A DNA stretch of 64,000 nt from Rhizobium tumorigenes (GCF_003240565.2 NZ_CP117256.1:186001-250000); one strand, 5' to 3'. Positions 45,602 through 54,570 are shown, counted from the stretch's first letter. Program-made: numbers and translations. The notes: a model not told the origin generated them from the letters alone.

Positions 45602-46210
45602 TCAGTTGTGCTCGCTGGGGCCCATGATGACGATGCCTTCGCTCGCCTCGACATGGCGGACGAAGATGTATTTGTCCTCCCGGCCATCGCTGTGCTTGCG
45701 TTTGATGTCCGGCTGCACCGTGCCGGCAACCTTGGCGACGATGACATAGGGGGCGTGGGCTGCAAGCCCTGCGGCGCAATGGGCGTCGAACTCTTCCACG
45801 TCGCGTGCCGTGAAGGCATTTTCGATGCCGCAGCCGCGCGCGATGGCAGCGATATCGACACGTCCGAAGGCCGTATGCGTCGGCGGTCCGCCGATCGACT
45901 GGTAGATCTCGTTGTCCCAGACGACGACGAGGAGGTTCTTCGGTTGCTCGTTTCCGAGCGTCGCGAGAATGCCGAGGTTGAACATCATGCCGCCGTCCGT
46001 ATCCAGCGAAACGATGCGCCTGTGTGGCAGGCCGGCGGCAAGCCCGAAGGCCTGGGGCGTGACGCAGCCGAGCTGCTGTTGGAAAAGGCTGGCTTCCCGC
46101 ATATGCGGCGCCGCGTTGTACCATTCGTCGACGCTGCCACCGAGGGAGAGGATGACGAGCTCATCCTTCAGCCGGGCCGAAAGGGCTTTCATGCAATCGA
46201 AGCGTTTCAT
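45602..46210 (-). CDS. TPP-dependent decarboxylase, beta (TPP-binding) subunit
   Basis: 202 residues from ATG 46210. The TPP motif D-G-G...N is visible as SLDTDGGMMFNLG then VVWDNEIYQSIGG. It matches ComE/sulfopyruvate or phosphonopyruvate decarboxylase beta subunits. It overlaps the alpha gene by four bases (ATGA). The pair would decarboxylate a 2-oxo acid to an aldehyde; the substrate here is unknown. Confidence 0.85.
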   Translation of the reverse strand: MKRFDCMKALSARLKDELVILSLGGSVDEWYNAAPHMREASLFQQQLGCVTPQAFGLAAGLPHRRIVSLDTDGGMMFNLGILATLGNEQPKNLLVVVWDNEIYQSIGGPPTHTAFGRVDIAAIARGCGIENAFTARDVEEFDAHCAAGLAAHAPYVIVAKVAGTVQPDIKRKHSDGREDKYIFVRHVEASEGIVIMGPSEHN

Positions 46211-46707
46211 CGGACGATCTCCCCGCCAAGCGCGATTGCCGAATGGTAATAGGCCGCATAGGACCACTTGAAGGCGTCGGTGATGGCCCGCTCGATCGCC
46301 TCTTCCTCGCGCACGATCCGGTACGGAATGCGCAGCGCGTCGAGCACCGGCTCCATGGTTATGCCATGGGGGATCGCCCACCAGTTGTTCTCGCCGAGCT
46401 CACCGCGATAGCTCATCAGCATGACGACCGGGATGCCGGCACCAAGGCCCATGCGCGCCAGGGGTTCGACAGACGCCCTGAGCCCGGAATTTTCCATCAC
46501 CAATGCTGCCCGTTTGCCGGACAGGAAGACCCCGCCACAGATCGCGGCGCCCTCCCCCTCGTTCGTGACGCGGATCGTGCGGATATCGGGATCGGCATCG
46601 AGCGCCGGGTAGAGCTCCTTGAAAAGTGAGTCCGGCAGGTAGCAAACGACGCTCACGCCGGCCTTTTTCAGGCCACGGATGACAGCGTCAACAGCAGATT
46701 TTTTCAT
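46207..46707 (-). CDS. TPP-dependent decarboxylase, alpha (pyrimidine-domain) subunit
   Basis: 166 residues from ATG 46707. The Glu that activates TPP is in TNEGEGAAICGG; MENSGLRASVEPLARMG and PVVMLMSYRGELGE follow the ComD/sulfopyruvate decarboxylase alpha pattern. The two halves of a normal decarboxylase are split into separate genes. The 96-base gap upstream may hold a promoter (see 46748). Confidence 0.85.
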   Translation of the reverse strand: MKKSAVDAVIRGLKKAGVSVVCYLPDSLFKELYPALDADPDIRTIRVTNEGEGAAICGGVFLSGKRAALVMENSGLRASVEPLARMGLGAGIPVVMLMSYRGELGENNWWAIPHGITMEPVLDALRIPYRIVREEEAIERAITDAFKWSYAAYYHSAIALGGEIVR

Positions 46708-46747
46708 CGGGCATCCTCTCTTCCCGGTCAGGGTGACAAATGCCGGA

Positions 46748-46759
46748 TGTTCCGAATAG
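46748..46759. promoter_or_regulatory. Candidate shared operator, copy 1
   Basis: TGTTCCGAATAG in the gap between the decarboxylase alpha gene and the LysR gene. Its core TTCCGAA recurs at 49510-49521 before the BMP importer. It could be the site of the LysR at 46804. Confidence 0.35.
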
Positions 46760-46803
46760 GGTCTTATTTTCGATCCATACAATGCGCCAAAAGCAACATG
46801 TCA

Positions 46804-47733
46804 TCATGTTCGATCTTCCGATCCATCAAGCGACTGCGCCAGAAGCCTGCCCATCGCCGAGGCGGCGTCCGACATTTCCTTCTCCGAGCGCGAGAGAAGC
46901 ATCAGCTTGCGCGGATTGACCTTGGCGTCGTGCAAGGGGACGAACGTCAGCGTCCCATCGGCAATCTCCTGTTCGATGCCGACACGGGTCTGCAGCACCG
47001 TGCCGAGGTCGCGCTTGGCAAGATCGATCATGAGCCCGATGGAGTTGGTGCGCGCGCGGGGCGTGAGGTCGACGAAAGATCGGCTGAAGGCATCCTCGAC
47101 CCAGGCGCCGAGCGTCAGGCTGGCGTCGGACAGGATGACCCGTTCGCCAGCAAGGTCGAACAGCTTCAGTTCCTTCTTCTGCGCATGAGGGCTATCCGGG
47201 AGCGCCAGTACGCCGAGCGGCAACAGCACAGTCGAAATGCGCCGCACATTGCGCGCCACTTTGGCGTCGAACACGACAGCAAGATCGCATTCGCCAGCGG
47301 CCACGGCATCGGCGGCCTGCTGCGATCCCATCACCCTGACATCGACGGAGATCTCCGGGTGCCGCTTCCAGAATTCCTGCAGGGCGTCCGGCATCAATCC
47401 CCGCGAGACGCTTTCGATGATGGCGACGGAGACGGTACCGCGATGCAGTCCGTTGAGATCGTTGATCTCGGTGCAGGCGCGCTTCAGTTCCGAAAGGCTG
47501 AGACGGGCGTGATAGAGCATCAGTTCACCGGCGCTGGTGAGCTTCAGCCGCTGGCGGACACGCTCGAAGAGAGGCGTGCCGAGCTCTTCCTCGAGCTGCT
47601 TCAGGATACGGCTGATCGAGGACGGCGCGACGTTCAGGGCCTGGGCTGCCTGGCGAATGGAGCCAAGACGCGCCACGAGCTGAAAGTAGTGGAGACGGGT
47701 GGCCACCAGCCCGAGCCGAAATGGATCCATCAT
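46804..47733 (-). CDS. LysR family transcriptional regulator of the catabolic island
   Basis: 309 residues. wHTH LGSIRQAAQALNVAPSSISRILKQLEEELGTPLFERVRQRLKLTSAG; the effector domain starts TVSVAIIESVSRGLMPDAL. It lies inside the minus arm, 33 bases after the GST-like gene, not divergent. It probably controls both arms; the effector could be the imported heterocycle. Confidence 0.88.
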   Translation of the reverse strand: MMDPFRLGLVATRLHYFQLVARLGSIRQAAQALNVAPSSISRILKQLEEELGTPLFERVRQRLKLTSAGELMLYHARLSLSELKRACTEINDLNGLHRGTVSVAIIESVSRGLMPDALQEFWKRHPEISVDVRVMGSQQAADAVAAGECDLAVVFDAKVARNVRRISTVLLPLGVLALPDSPHAQKKELKLFDLAGERVILSDASLTLGAWVEDAFSRSFVDLTPRARTNSIGLMIDLAKRDLGTVLQTRVGIEQEIADGTLTFVPLHDAKVNPRKLMLLSRSEKEMSDAASAMGRLLAQSLDGSEDRT

Positions 47734-47766
47734 GCCAACATGCCCATAAGCCGCGCCTTTCCGCTC

Positions 47767-48399
47767 TCAGTGATAATCGGGAATGCCGGGCATGGTCAGG
47801 AAGCCCTTGAGCGAGCGGAAATGCCGGATCCAGCGTCGCAGCGCCGGGAACTCCGCGTGATCGACACAGAAATCGCGGCTGAGGGCGAAGGATGGGAAAA
47901 GCATGAGGTCGCCAAGCGTCGGACCGCTGCCGCAAAACCACTCCAGTCCATCGAAATGGCGGATTGTCATATGGTCGTCCATGATCCGGAAGGCTTTGCG
48001 GGCCGAGGCGCGAAGCGTTGTTTCGTCACCGGGCGTATCGAACAGCGCCTGTAGCCGGGCCGCCACCGCCGGGCCAAGGGCAGTGTCGCCAAAGCCGACC
48101 CATCGGACGACGTCGGCGAAGGCCTTCGGGTCGTGCGGCAGCCACTGTTGCGCCGCGTCGTGCGCCCTGGCAAGATAAAGAAGAACGGGCGCCATGCCGT
48201 AAACGACGAGATCGCCATCCTTGACGACGGGAAGCGTCCCGAGCGGATTGAGAGCCAGCATGGCCGGTTTCCCGTGCTCCTGCCCTGGAAACATGTCGAT
48301 GGCCACGGTCTGCCAATCCAGCCCGAGCATGGATAGCAAAAGACGAGCGCGGTAGCTGTTTTCGTCGAGTTCGTAGCCGTAGAGGGTGATTTCCGGCAT
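47767..48399 (-). CDS. Glutathione S-transferase-like protein (NdmE-like scaffold candidate)
   Basis: 210 residues from ATG 48399. Thioredoxin-like N-domain LYGYELDENSYRARLLLSMLG, cis-Pro region NPLGTLPVVKDGDLVVYG, then a helical C-domain (FCGSGPTLGDLMLFPSFAL). Its start overlaps the stop of the Rieske protein by four bases (ATGA), so the two are made together. In the NdmCDE demethylase a GST homologue, NdmE, is a structural partner of the catalytic and reductase subunits; I infer the same role. Ordinary GST activity is the alternative. Confidence 0.82.
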   Translation of the reverse strand: MPEITLYGYELDENSYRARLLLSMLGLDWQTVAIDMFPGQEHGKPAMLALNPLGTLPVVKDGDLVVYGMAPVLLYLARAHDAAQQWLPHDPKAFADVVRWVGFGDTALGPAVAARLQALFDTPGDETTLRASARKAFRIMDDHMTIRHFDGLEWFCGSGPTLGDLMLFPSFALSRDFCVDHAEFPALRRWIRHFRSLKGFLTMPGIPDYH

Positions 48400-49061
48400 C
48401 AGGCCATCTCCGCCGTTTGCTCGAGTTCGAACCGCATCTTTTCCATTAGGCGGGCGTGGTGCGCCTGCCTGCCGCTTGCCTGCGGGGAAAGAGGGCCGAG
48501 AATGACACCGTGAATGGCGGTCTTGTCGGGGGAGACTCGCTGGACGGCCATGAGCAGCCGGTCGCCATCCGCCGCCAGCAGTCCGGTGTTGGCATCCAGA
48601 TGTTTCATTCCCGCCTGATCGAGCGCCGCGAGCACATCGCTGATCGGACAATCGACATAGAGGCTGCGGACGGGCGCGAATTCTGCGGCACCCACGGCAT
48701 CCGGCAAAACGGCCTCGCTGGATGCCGTCGCCCAGATGATCCCGTAGTCTTCCCGCGCAAGATATGTCGGCACCTTGATGGTCAAAGGCACGTCCAGCGC
48801 AGGATGGGCCGGGATGTAGCGGCACTGACCGGCAGCATCATACTGCCAGCCGTGGTAGAGGCAGGCAATATGGTCGCCGCGCACGAAACCGAAGCTCATC
48901 CGCATGCCGCGATGCGGACAGCGATCCTCCCAGACATGGACGATGCCGCTGCTGTCGCGCCAGACGACGATCTCCTGCCCGTCGACGACGGCACCCGCCG
49001 AGGTTCCGGGCTCGATCGAGGACGAAAGCCCGACCGGCACCCACCCTGCTTCCAGTCTCAT
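48399..49061 (-). CDS. Stand-alone Rieske [2Fe-2S] protein with unknown C-terminal domain
   Basis: 220 residues from ATG 49061, with GAGGAG upstream. Rieske domain residues 7-115: DRCPHRGMRMSFGFV (C48, H50) and IACLYHGWQYD (C67, H70). The roughly 100 residues that follow (for example SLYVDCPISDVLAALDQAG) match neither the oxygenase catalytic fold nor a flavin/ferredoxin reductase. It is the only Rieske cluster in the window and sits beside the GST-like gene. It is the obvious electron donor for the two Rieske-less catalytic subunits, as NdmD's N-terminal Rieske domain is for NdmC. A complete oxygenase is excluded: there is no iron-ligand motif. Confidence 0.87.
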   Translation of the reverse strand: MRLEAGWVPVGLSSSIEPGTSAGAVVDGQEIVVWRDSSGIVHVWEDRCPHRGMRMSFGFVRGDHIACLYHGWQYDAAGQCRYIPAHPALDVPLTIKVPTYLAREDYGIIWATASSEAVLPDAVGAAEFAPVRSLYVDCPISDVLAALDQAGMKHLDANTGLLAADGDRLLMAVQRVSPDKTAIHGVILGPLSPQASGRQAHHARLMEKMRFELEQTAEMA

Positions 49062-49074
49062 GATCCGCTCCTCT

Positions 49075-49314
49075 TCATGCCGCAGCATGTCGCTCGATAT
49101 CCAGGATGATGCAGTCGTAAGGGCCCAGGCTGCAGGCCATCTCGAACGCATCGACGAGATCGCCCTGACCGCGAACCGAAAGAGTGGCGGCTGCACTGTC
49201 GCAGGCGCCGAAATCGATGTCGAGATCCAGCTTGCGGGCGCGATGCGTGGCAAACTCCGTGAAGCTGTCGCAGATCATCTGACCGCGAAAGATAAAGCTT
49301 GCCGCTTCGATCAT
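49075..49314 (-). CDS. Small unknown protein of the Rieske operon
   Basis: 79 residues from ATG 49314, or 86 from 49335. I do not recognise the family. The C-terminal half (SAAATLSVRGQGDLVDAFE and LGPYDCIILDIE) has the strand-helix-strand rhythm of an acylphosphatase-like ferredoxin fold; the three Cys do not form a cluster motif. It is the first gene of the minus arm, 13 bases before the Rieske gene, so it may be an accessory or assembly subunit. Confidence 0.6.
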   Translation of the reverse strand: MIEAASFIFRGQMICDSFTEFATHRARKLDLDIDFGACDSAAATLSVRGQGDLVDAFEMACSLGPYDCIILDIERHAAA

Positions 49315-49509
49315 CGCTCGACCTCGCTCGGGCAAGCGCCGCTCTGCGACCTCCCTAGTGCCTTGACCTGCATGAAAATGACCCGTCTTGCATAAATTTT
49401 CATCGCGCCTTAGTTTTGTGCATCCTATCCGGTTTTTGCCGGAGAGTTCAAGTCGGTTTGGTGACGGAGTTGTTGCCTTTTGCGCCTGAGCGCCTTCGAA
49501 AAATTGGCA

Positions 49510-49521
49510 CTATTCCGAACA
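49510..49521. promoter_or_regulatory. Candidate shared operator, copy 2
   Basis: CTATTCCGAACA in the 385-base divergent gap 49315-49699 between the two arms. It differs by one base from the reverse complement of 46748-46759, and both carry TTCCGAA. The rest of the gap holds no gene, and I saw no purine-riboswitch pattern in it. Confidence 0.35.
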
Positions 49522-49699
49522 AATGCCGTCTGACACTGTGATTGCCGATAGCGTCTTGCGCGCTTGAGATGGACGAAACCGCGCAGATCTATGCCGCTCC
49601 AGAGCCGTTTTCGACCGGGAAGTTGGTCCTCGTCATCTGGCACAGTTGTTGCGTCGCATAAATCAACGCTGGCCGAAGCCGGCTATAAAGGGGGATACC

Positions 49700-50821
49700 A
49701 TGCTGGACTTGCGTACGCTTTCAAGACGCGGATTTTTGAACATGAGTGCCGCTGGCGCCGCCTCGCTGATGCTGCCGACAGGCTTTGCCAGCCAGGCACT
49801 GGCCGCCTCGGCATTTCCCCCGATCAAGGAAGAAGACGCTGTTGTCGGTTTCGGCCATGTCGGCCCTATCTCCGACGAGGGATGGACCTGGTCCCACCAT
49901 CAGGGTCTCCTGGCCGTTAAGAAGGCCTATCCCAAACTCAAGAAGGTTCTCGAGGTCGAGAACATTCCCTACTCGGCCGACGCCACACGCACCTATCGCC
50001 AGTTCGTCAGCGAAGGCGCCAACATCATCTTCGATACGTCGTCCAACGGCGATTTCCTGCATGGGGTGGTCAAGCGCGCCACCGACGTCGCCTTCATGGA
50101 ATGCGACGGCCGCGTGACGATGGACAATCTCGGCTGGTACTACCTCGCCCACTGGTATCCGACTTATGTGATCGGTGTTGCCGCCGGCCATCTGTCTAAA
50201 ACCGGCAAGCTCGGCTACATCGCCTCTTTCCCGGTCGCTTCCGTCTATGCATCGACCAACGCATTCCTGATGGGCGCTCGCAGCGTCAACCCGAACGCCG
50301 TGTTGCAGACCATCGTCATCAACTCGTGGTTCGACCCGCAGGCAGCGACGCAGGCCGGCACGGCGTTGATCGACAACGGCTGCGACTTCCTCTTCGGTAT
50401 TATGGATGAGGCCGGATATCTCCAGGTCGCGGAAAAGCGTGGCGTCTGGGCGGCGATGTGGAACACCGACATCCGCCGCTACGGCCCGAAATCCTATGTC
50501 TCGTCCGTGCTGATCGACTTCACCAAATTCTATGTCGACCAGGTCGGCAAGCGCCTCGCCGGCACCTGGACGCCGACCGAGCAGCTGTTTGCCATGGGTG
50601 CGGGCGTCGATCGCGACAAATGGGGCGAAAAGGTTCCGACCGACGTCGCGGCGGCGGCCGACGCAGTCCGCCAGAAGATGGTTGGCGGCTGGTCCCCGTT
50701 TACCGGAGAGATCAAGGATGCAAGCGGAAAGGTACGTGTTGCTGCCGGCCAGACGATGACCGACCTGGAACTCTACAACTGGGACTGGTCGGTCGAGGGC
50801 GTCTCGGGCCTTTCCGGCTGA
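49700..50821 (+). CDS. BMP family substrate-binding protein, Tat-exported
   Basis: 373 residues from ATG 49700, with GGGGGA upstream. Twin-arginine signal (SRRGFLNMSAAGAASLMLPTGFA). The BMP fold begins DAVVGFGHVGPISDEGWTWSHHQGL with YIASFPVASVYASTNAFLMGARSVNP and GCDFLFGIMDE. BMP/PnrA-like proteins mostly bind nucleosides or purine-like ligands, which fits the guanine deaminase in the same arm. It is the first gene of the plus arm. A hairpin follows. Confidence 0.9.
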   Translation: MLDLRTLSRRGFLNMSAAGAASLMLPTGFASQALAASAFPPIKEEDAVVGFGHVGPISDEGWTWSHHQGLLAVKKAYPKLKKVLEVENIPYSADATRTYRQFVSEGANIIFDTSSNGDFLHGVVKRATDVAFMECDGRVTMDNLGWYYLAHWYPTYVIGVAAGHLSKTGKLGYIASFPVASVYASTNAFLMGARSVNPNAVLQTIVINSWFDPQAATQAGTALIDNGCDFLFGIMDEAGYLQVAEKRGVWAAMWNTDIRRYGPKSYVSSVLIDFTKFYVDQVGKRLAGTWTPTEQLFAMGAGVDRDKWGEKVPTDVAAAADAVRQKMVGGWSPFTGEIKDASGKVRVAAGQTMTDLELYNWDWSVEGVSGLSG

Positions 50822-50847
50822 TCCCGGTCGACAACCACCAATCCGGG

Positions 50848-50867
50848 ACCCGGCCTTGCGGCCGGGT
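50848..50867 (+). terminator. Intercistronic hairpin after the binding-protein gene
   Basis: Perfect 8-base stem ACCCGGCC / GGCCGGGT with loop TTGC, 26 bases after the stop. It probably raises binding-protein mRNA over the membrane components, as in many ABC operons, rather than ending transcription. Confidence 0.6.
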
Positions 50868-50894
50868 TCGCTGCTTTCCTTCCGGTGCATATTG

Positions 50895-52469
50895 ATGACT
50901 GAAAACGCGATCCGTTTCAAAGCTCCTGCCGGTGCGCCGCCTTTGGTCCAGCTGAAGGGTATCTCCAAGTATTTTCCAGGCGTCGTCGCCAACGAGAATG
51001 TCGACCTCGATGTCATGCCGGGTGAGATCCACGCCCTCTTGGGCGAAAACGGCGCCGGCAAGTCGACCCTGATGAACATCCTGACCGGTATCTACCAGCC
51101 GGACGCGGGCGAAATCATTATCGACGGTTACGCCAAGCAGTTCGCCACCCCGCTGCAGGCCATCGCTGCGGGGATCGGTATGGTGCATCAGCATTTCAAG
51201 CTCGTGCAGGCGTTCACGGTTGCCGAAAACATCCATCTCGGCTGGTCTGAGACACCCCGCCGTGCCTCGGCGCCTGTTCTGGAAGCCCGGACTGAGGCGC
51301 TTGCCGAAAAATTCAATCTCCAGACCCGACCGGGCGCGCGGGTGAGCGACCTGTCGACGGGTGAGCAGCAGCGCGTCGAAATCCTGCGCGTGCTTGCCCG
51401 CCAGGCGCGCGTGCTGATCCTCGACGAGCCGACGGCAGTGCTGACCCCTGCCGAAGCCCGCGAGCTCTTCAAGGCCTTGCGCAACTTCGTCGCCAGCGGC
51501 AATGCCGTCATCTTCATCAGCCATAAGCTCGACGAGGTGCTGGAAATCTCCGATCGCATCAGCATCCTGCGCGGCGGCCGCAAGATGGCGACGGTCGAGG
51601 CGGCCGAGTGCAATCCGCGCATGCTTGCAAAGCTCATGGTCGGTCGAGATATCGTGCTTGCCGACATGCGCCAGCGCTCGCCGACCGCGGCTGCAATGTC
51701 GGCGACACCGGCGCTCAGCCTTGAGCACGTCTCGGCTTCGGGCGACAACGGCAATCAGGCATTGTTCGATGTCTCGCTCGACGTCCGGGCCGGCGAGATC
51801 GTCGGCATTGCGGGCGTCGCTGGCAACGGGCAGCGCGAGTTCAGCCAGGTGCTGACAGGCATTCGCCCGCTCAGCGCAGGCCGCATCCTTATCGATGGCA
51901 GCGCGGTGGAGAATGGCAATGCGGCATTTTTTGCAGATAGCGGCATCGGCCACATTCCGGAAGACCGACTGCACAGCGGCCTGGCGCCGGCGCTGAGCAT
52001 CACCGTCAATGCCGTCATGCGCGAATACAAGACACCGCGGATCTCGGCGGGAGGCATCTACCGGCCGGCCTCGGCAGCGGCGCTGGCCAAGGAAATTGCC
52101 GCCGCTGCCGAGGTGGCTATTCCGGATTTCGCCATGCCCGTCCGCAATCTGTCGGGCGGCAACCAGCAGCGGCTGGTGGCGCGTCGCGAAATGCGGATCG
52201 CCCACCGCGTGCTGGTGGCCGCCTATCCCAGCCGCGGCCTCGATGTCGGCGCCATCAACACGATGCTGCGCTATATCGTCGAACTTCGCGACGCCGGCGC
52301 CGGTATCATCCTCATTTCCGAAGAACTCGAGGAACTGCTGAACGTCTCAGACCGGATCGCTGTTCTCTATGAAGGCCGGATCATGGGCATCGTCGATACC
52401 GACAACGCCGACCTCGACGAGATCGGCCTGCTCATGGGCGGCCGCGCACCAACCCACGAGGCCGCCTGA
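50895..52469 (+). CDS. ABC transporter ATP-binding protein, two NBDs (BMP-type importer)
   Basis: 524 residues from ATG 50895; a start at 50856 would lie in the hairpin. NBD1 Walker A GENGAGKS, signature LSTGEQQRVEIL, LDEPTAVLTP. NBD2 has the degenerate GVAGNGQREF and LSGGNQQRLVARREM with PSRGLDVG. It matches the NupB/YufO-type ATPases that pair with BMP proteins. It energises uptake of the island's substrate. Confidence 0.92.
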   Translation: MTENAIRFKAPAGAPPLVQLKGISKYFPGVVANENVDLDVMPGEIHALLGENGAGKSTLMNILTGIYQPDAGEIIIDGYAKQFATPLQAIAAGIGMVHQHFKLVQAFTVAENIHLGWSETPRRASAPVLEARTEALAEKFNLQTRPGARVSDLSTGEQQRVEILRVLARQARVLILDEPTAVLTPAEARELFKALRNFVASGNAVIFISHKLDEVLEISDRISILRGGRKMATVEAAECNPRMLAKLMVGRDIVLADMRQRSPTAAAMSATPALSLEHVSASGDNGNQALFDVSLDVRAGEIVGIAGVAGNGQREFSQVLTGIRPLSAGRILIDGSAVENGNAAFFADSGIGHIPEDRLHSGLAPALSITVNAVMREYKTPRISAGGIYRPASAAALAKEIAAAAEVAIPDFAMPVRNLSGGNQQRLVARREMRIAHRVLVAAYPSRGLDVGAINTMLRYIVELRDAGAGIILISEELEELLNVSDRIAVLYEGRIMGIVDTDNADLDEIGLLMGGRAPTHEAA

Positions 52470-52470
52470 G

Positions 52471-53514
52471 ATGGCTGCATCACTTCGCCTTCAGCGTCTG
52501 CCGTCCGCGTCGCCCGTCATAGCCTTTGCGGCGCGCGCCGCAGCCATTGTCATTGCCCTCGTCTTTGCCGGTATCGTCCTGTCGCTCACCGGGGCCGATC
52601 CTCTCAATCTCGGCCTGCAGGTGTTGAGCGCCAGCTTCGGATCGAGTTTTGGATTGGAGGATCTGGGGCTGCTGCTCATTCCCCTGATCCTCACCGGGCT
52701 GTCGGTCTCTGTCGCCCAGCAGATCGGCGCCTGGAATATCGGGGCGGAAGGCCAGTTCTACGCAGGGGCCTTCGCTGCCGCCGCTGTCGGTCTCTTCGTG
52801 CCGGGACCGCCGGTCGTCATCCTGCCGATGATGTTCGTCGCCGGACTTGTCGGCGGCGCCGTCTGGATCCTCGTGCCGACGCTTGCGCGCGCCTACGCCG
52901 GTGTCAACGAGCTGATCACGACGCTACTGCTCAATTTCGTCGCGATCCTGCTCGTCTACTATGTCTCGACGAACGCCTGGCGCGACAAGATGGCGAATTC
53001 GGCCACCAAACGACTTTCCGCTGAAATCCCGGACTTCTGGGGCTCAGTCCACTGGGGCCTGCCGATTGCCGTTATCGTCGCGCTGGCCGTCGCGGCCTTG
53101 CTGGCGTTCTCGCGCTGGGGCTATGAAGTGCGCCTCGTCGGTTCGAACCCATCGGCTGCGCGCTATGCCGGCATGCCGGTCCGCAGGCACCTGATTACCG
53201 TCATGCTGCTCTCCGGTGCCATCGCCGGTCTCGCCGGCATGCTGGAGATCGCCGGCACGGTGCATCGCCTGCAAGGGGGCATCTCCAACAATTACGGCTA
53301 TCTCGGCATTATGGTCGCGGTTCTCGCCCGTAGCTCAGCGGTCGGCGTCATTTTTTCCGCAGCGCTGATGGCCTTTATCCTCAATTCCGGAATCATCCTG
53401 CAGACGCAGGGGCTGACGACGTCGACCGTGCTGGCAATCACCGGATTGATCCTGTTTCTAACCGCGATCGGCGACGAACTCGCCCATTACCGTATCGCCC
53501 GCGACAAGGCTTGA
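52471..53514 (+). CDS. ABC transporter permease 1 (BMP-type importer)
   Basis: 347 residues from ATG 52471, one base after the ATPase stop (TGAGATG). About eight to nine membrane segments; family motifs IGAWNIGAEGQFYAGAFAAAAVG and GSNPSAARYAGMPVRRHL. It forms the channel with the permease at 53526. Confidence 0.9.
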   Translation: MAASLRLQRLPSASPVIAFAARAAAIVIALVFAGIVLSLTGADPLNLGLQVLSASFGSSFGLEDLGLLLIPLILTGLSVSVAQQIGAWNIGAEGQFYAGAFAAAAVGLFVPGPPVVILPMMFVAGLVGGAVWILVPTLARAYAGVNELITTLLLNFVAILLVYYVSTNAWRDKMANSATKRLSAEIPDFWGSVHWGLPIAVIVALAVAALLAFSRWGYEVRLVGSNPSAARYAGMPVRRHLITVMLLSGAIAGLAGMLEIAGTVHRLQGGISNNYGYLGIMVAVLARSSAVGVIFSAALMAFILNSGIILQTQGLTTSTVLAITGLILFLTAIGDELAHYRIARDKA

Positions 53515-53525
53515 GGAGACAGAAC

Positions 53526-54461
53526 ATGGACCTTCTGACCGGGCTTTTCACCACGGCGTTTCTTGCCGGCGGCGTGCTGGCGCTGGCCGCCCTCGGCGAG
53601 GTGCTGGCCGAGCGCGTCGGCGTCGTCAATCTCGGCGTCGAAGGGCTGATGGCCATGGGCGCGCTGACAGCGGTTGCCACCGTCGCGTCATTCCCGTCGC
53701 CAACGGTCGGTTTTCTCGCGGCCCTCGGCGTCGGCGCTGTCTTCGGCATGATGTTCGCGTTCGCCACTGTGATCCTCAGGGCAAATCAGGTGCTCTGCGG
53801 CCTTGCCTTGACACTGATGGGCAATGGTCTTGCCTCGACGATCGGCCGCGCCTATTCCGGCATGCCCGCCCGTGCGGTGTTTGCCGGTATCGAGGTACCG
53901 CTTCTCAGCAGCATCCCGATCTTCGGGAAGGCCTTCTTTTCGCAGAACATCCTCGTCTATCTCATCTATATCATCCTGCCGGTCGGGCTCAGCTACCTGA
54001 TGCTCCGAACCCGCCACGGCCTCAACATGCGGGCTGTCGGCGAAAATCCGGCTGCGGCAGATGCTGCCGGCATTTGCGTCAATCTCATCCGCTTCGTCTA
54101 CGTGACGGCCGGCTCCGCGCTGGCGGCGGGTTCCGGTGCCTATCTGACGTTGACCTTCGTGCCCTCGTGGTCCGATGGGGTCGTCGCCGGTCGCGGCTGG
54201 ATTGCCGTCGCACTGGTAATTTTTGCCGGCTACCGGCCGATCCCGGCTGTCCTGTCCGGGCTGCTGTTCGGCTTCATCACGGCACTCGGCTTCGTCGGCC
54301 AAGCGCGTGGCTGGCCGTTTGCGCCTGCCTTTCTGTCGATGCTGCCCTATCTTGGCACCATGGCCTTCATCATCGTGCCGGTGCTCACCTGGCAGCGGAT
54401 GCGCCGGATCATGGCGGCACCGGCGGCTATCGGCGTGCCCTATTACAGGGATGTGCGCTGA
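53526..54461 (+). CDS. ABC transporter permease 2 (BMP-type importer)
   Basis: 311 residues from ATG 53526, with GAGGAG upstream. Motifs VLAERVGVVNLGVEGLMAMG and GENPAAADAAGICVNLIRF mark the second BMP-type permease. It ends 109 bases before the second Rieske-less oxygenase gene, and no gene is seen in that gap. Confidence 0.9.
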   Translation: MDLLTGLFTTAFLAGGVLALAALGEVLAERVGVVNLGVEGLMAMGALTAVATVASFPSPTVGFLAALGVGAVFGMMFAFATVILRANQVLCGLALTLMGNGLASTIGRAYSGMPARAVFAGIEVPLLSSIPIFGKAFFSQNILVYLIYIILPVGLSYLMLRTRHGLNMRAVGENPAAADAAGICVNLIRFVYVTAGSALAAGSGAYLTLTFVPSWSDGVVAGRGWIAVALVIFAGYRPIPAVLSGLLFGFITALGFVGQARGWPFAPAFLSMLPYLGTMAFIIVPVLTWQRMRRIMAAPAAIGVPYYRDVR

Positions 54462-54570
54462 TGCAGGAGGCATGCGCCACGCGGGTATTTGTCGATTTAG
54501 CGATGGACCAATGGCCCGCAGATCATCAAGATGAGGCGGCAGGCAGTCGATCGAGAAACGGGAGCACTCC

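Noticed and set aside
44016..46124. 702-residue GMC protein
   Set aside because: The first 180 codons lie over the TPP beta gene in another frame and look like shadow sequence; ATG 45584 has an RBS and the FAD motif follows directly.
49315..49699. Purine riboswitch before the BMP importer
   Set aside because: Looked for because of the purine context, but the conserved junction and loop-loop pattern was not recognised.
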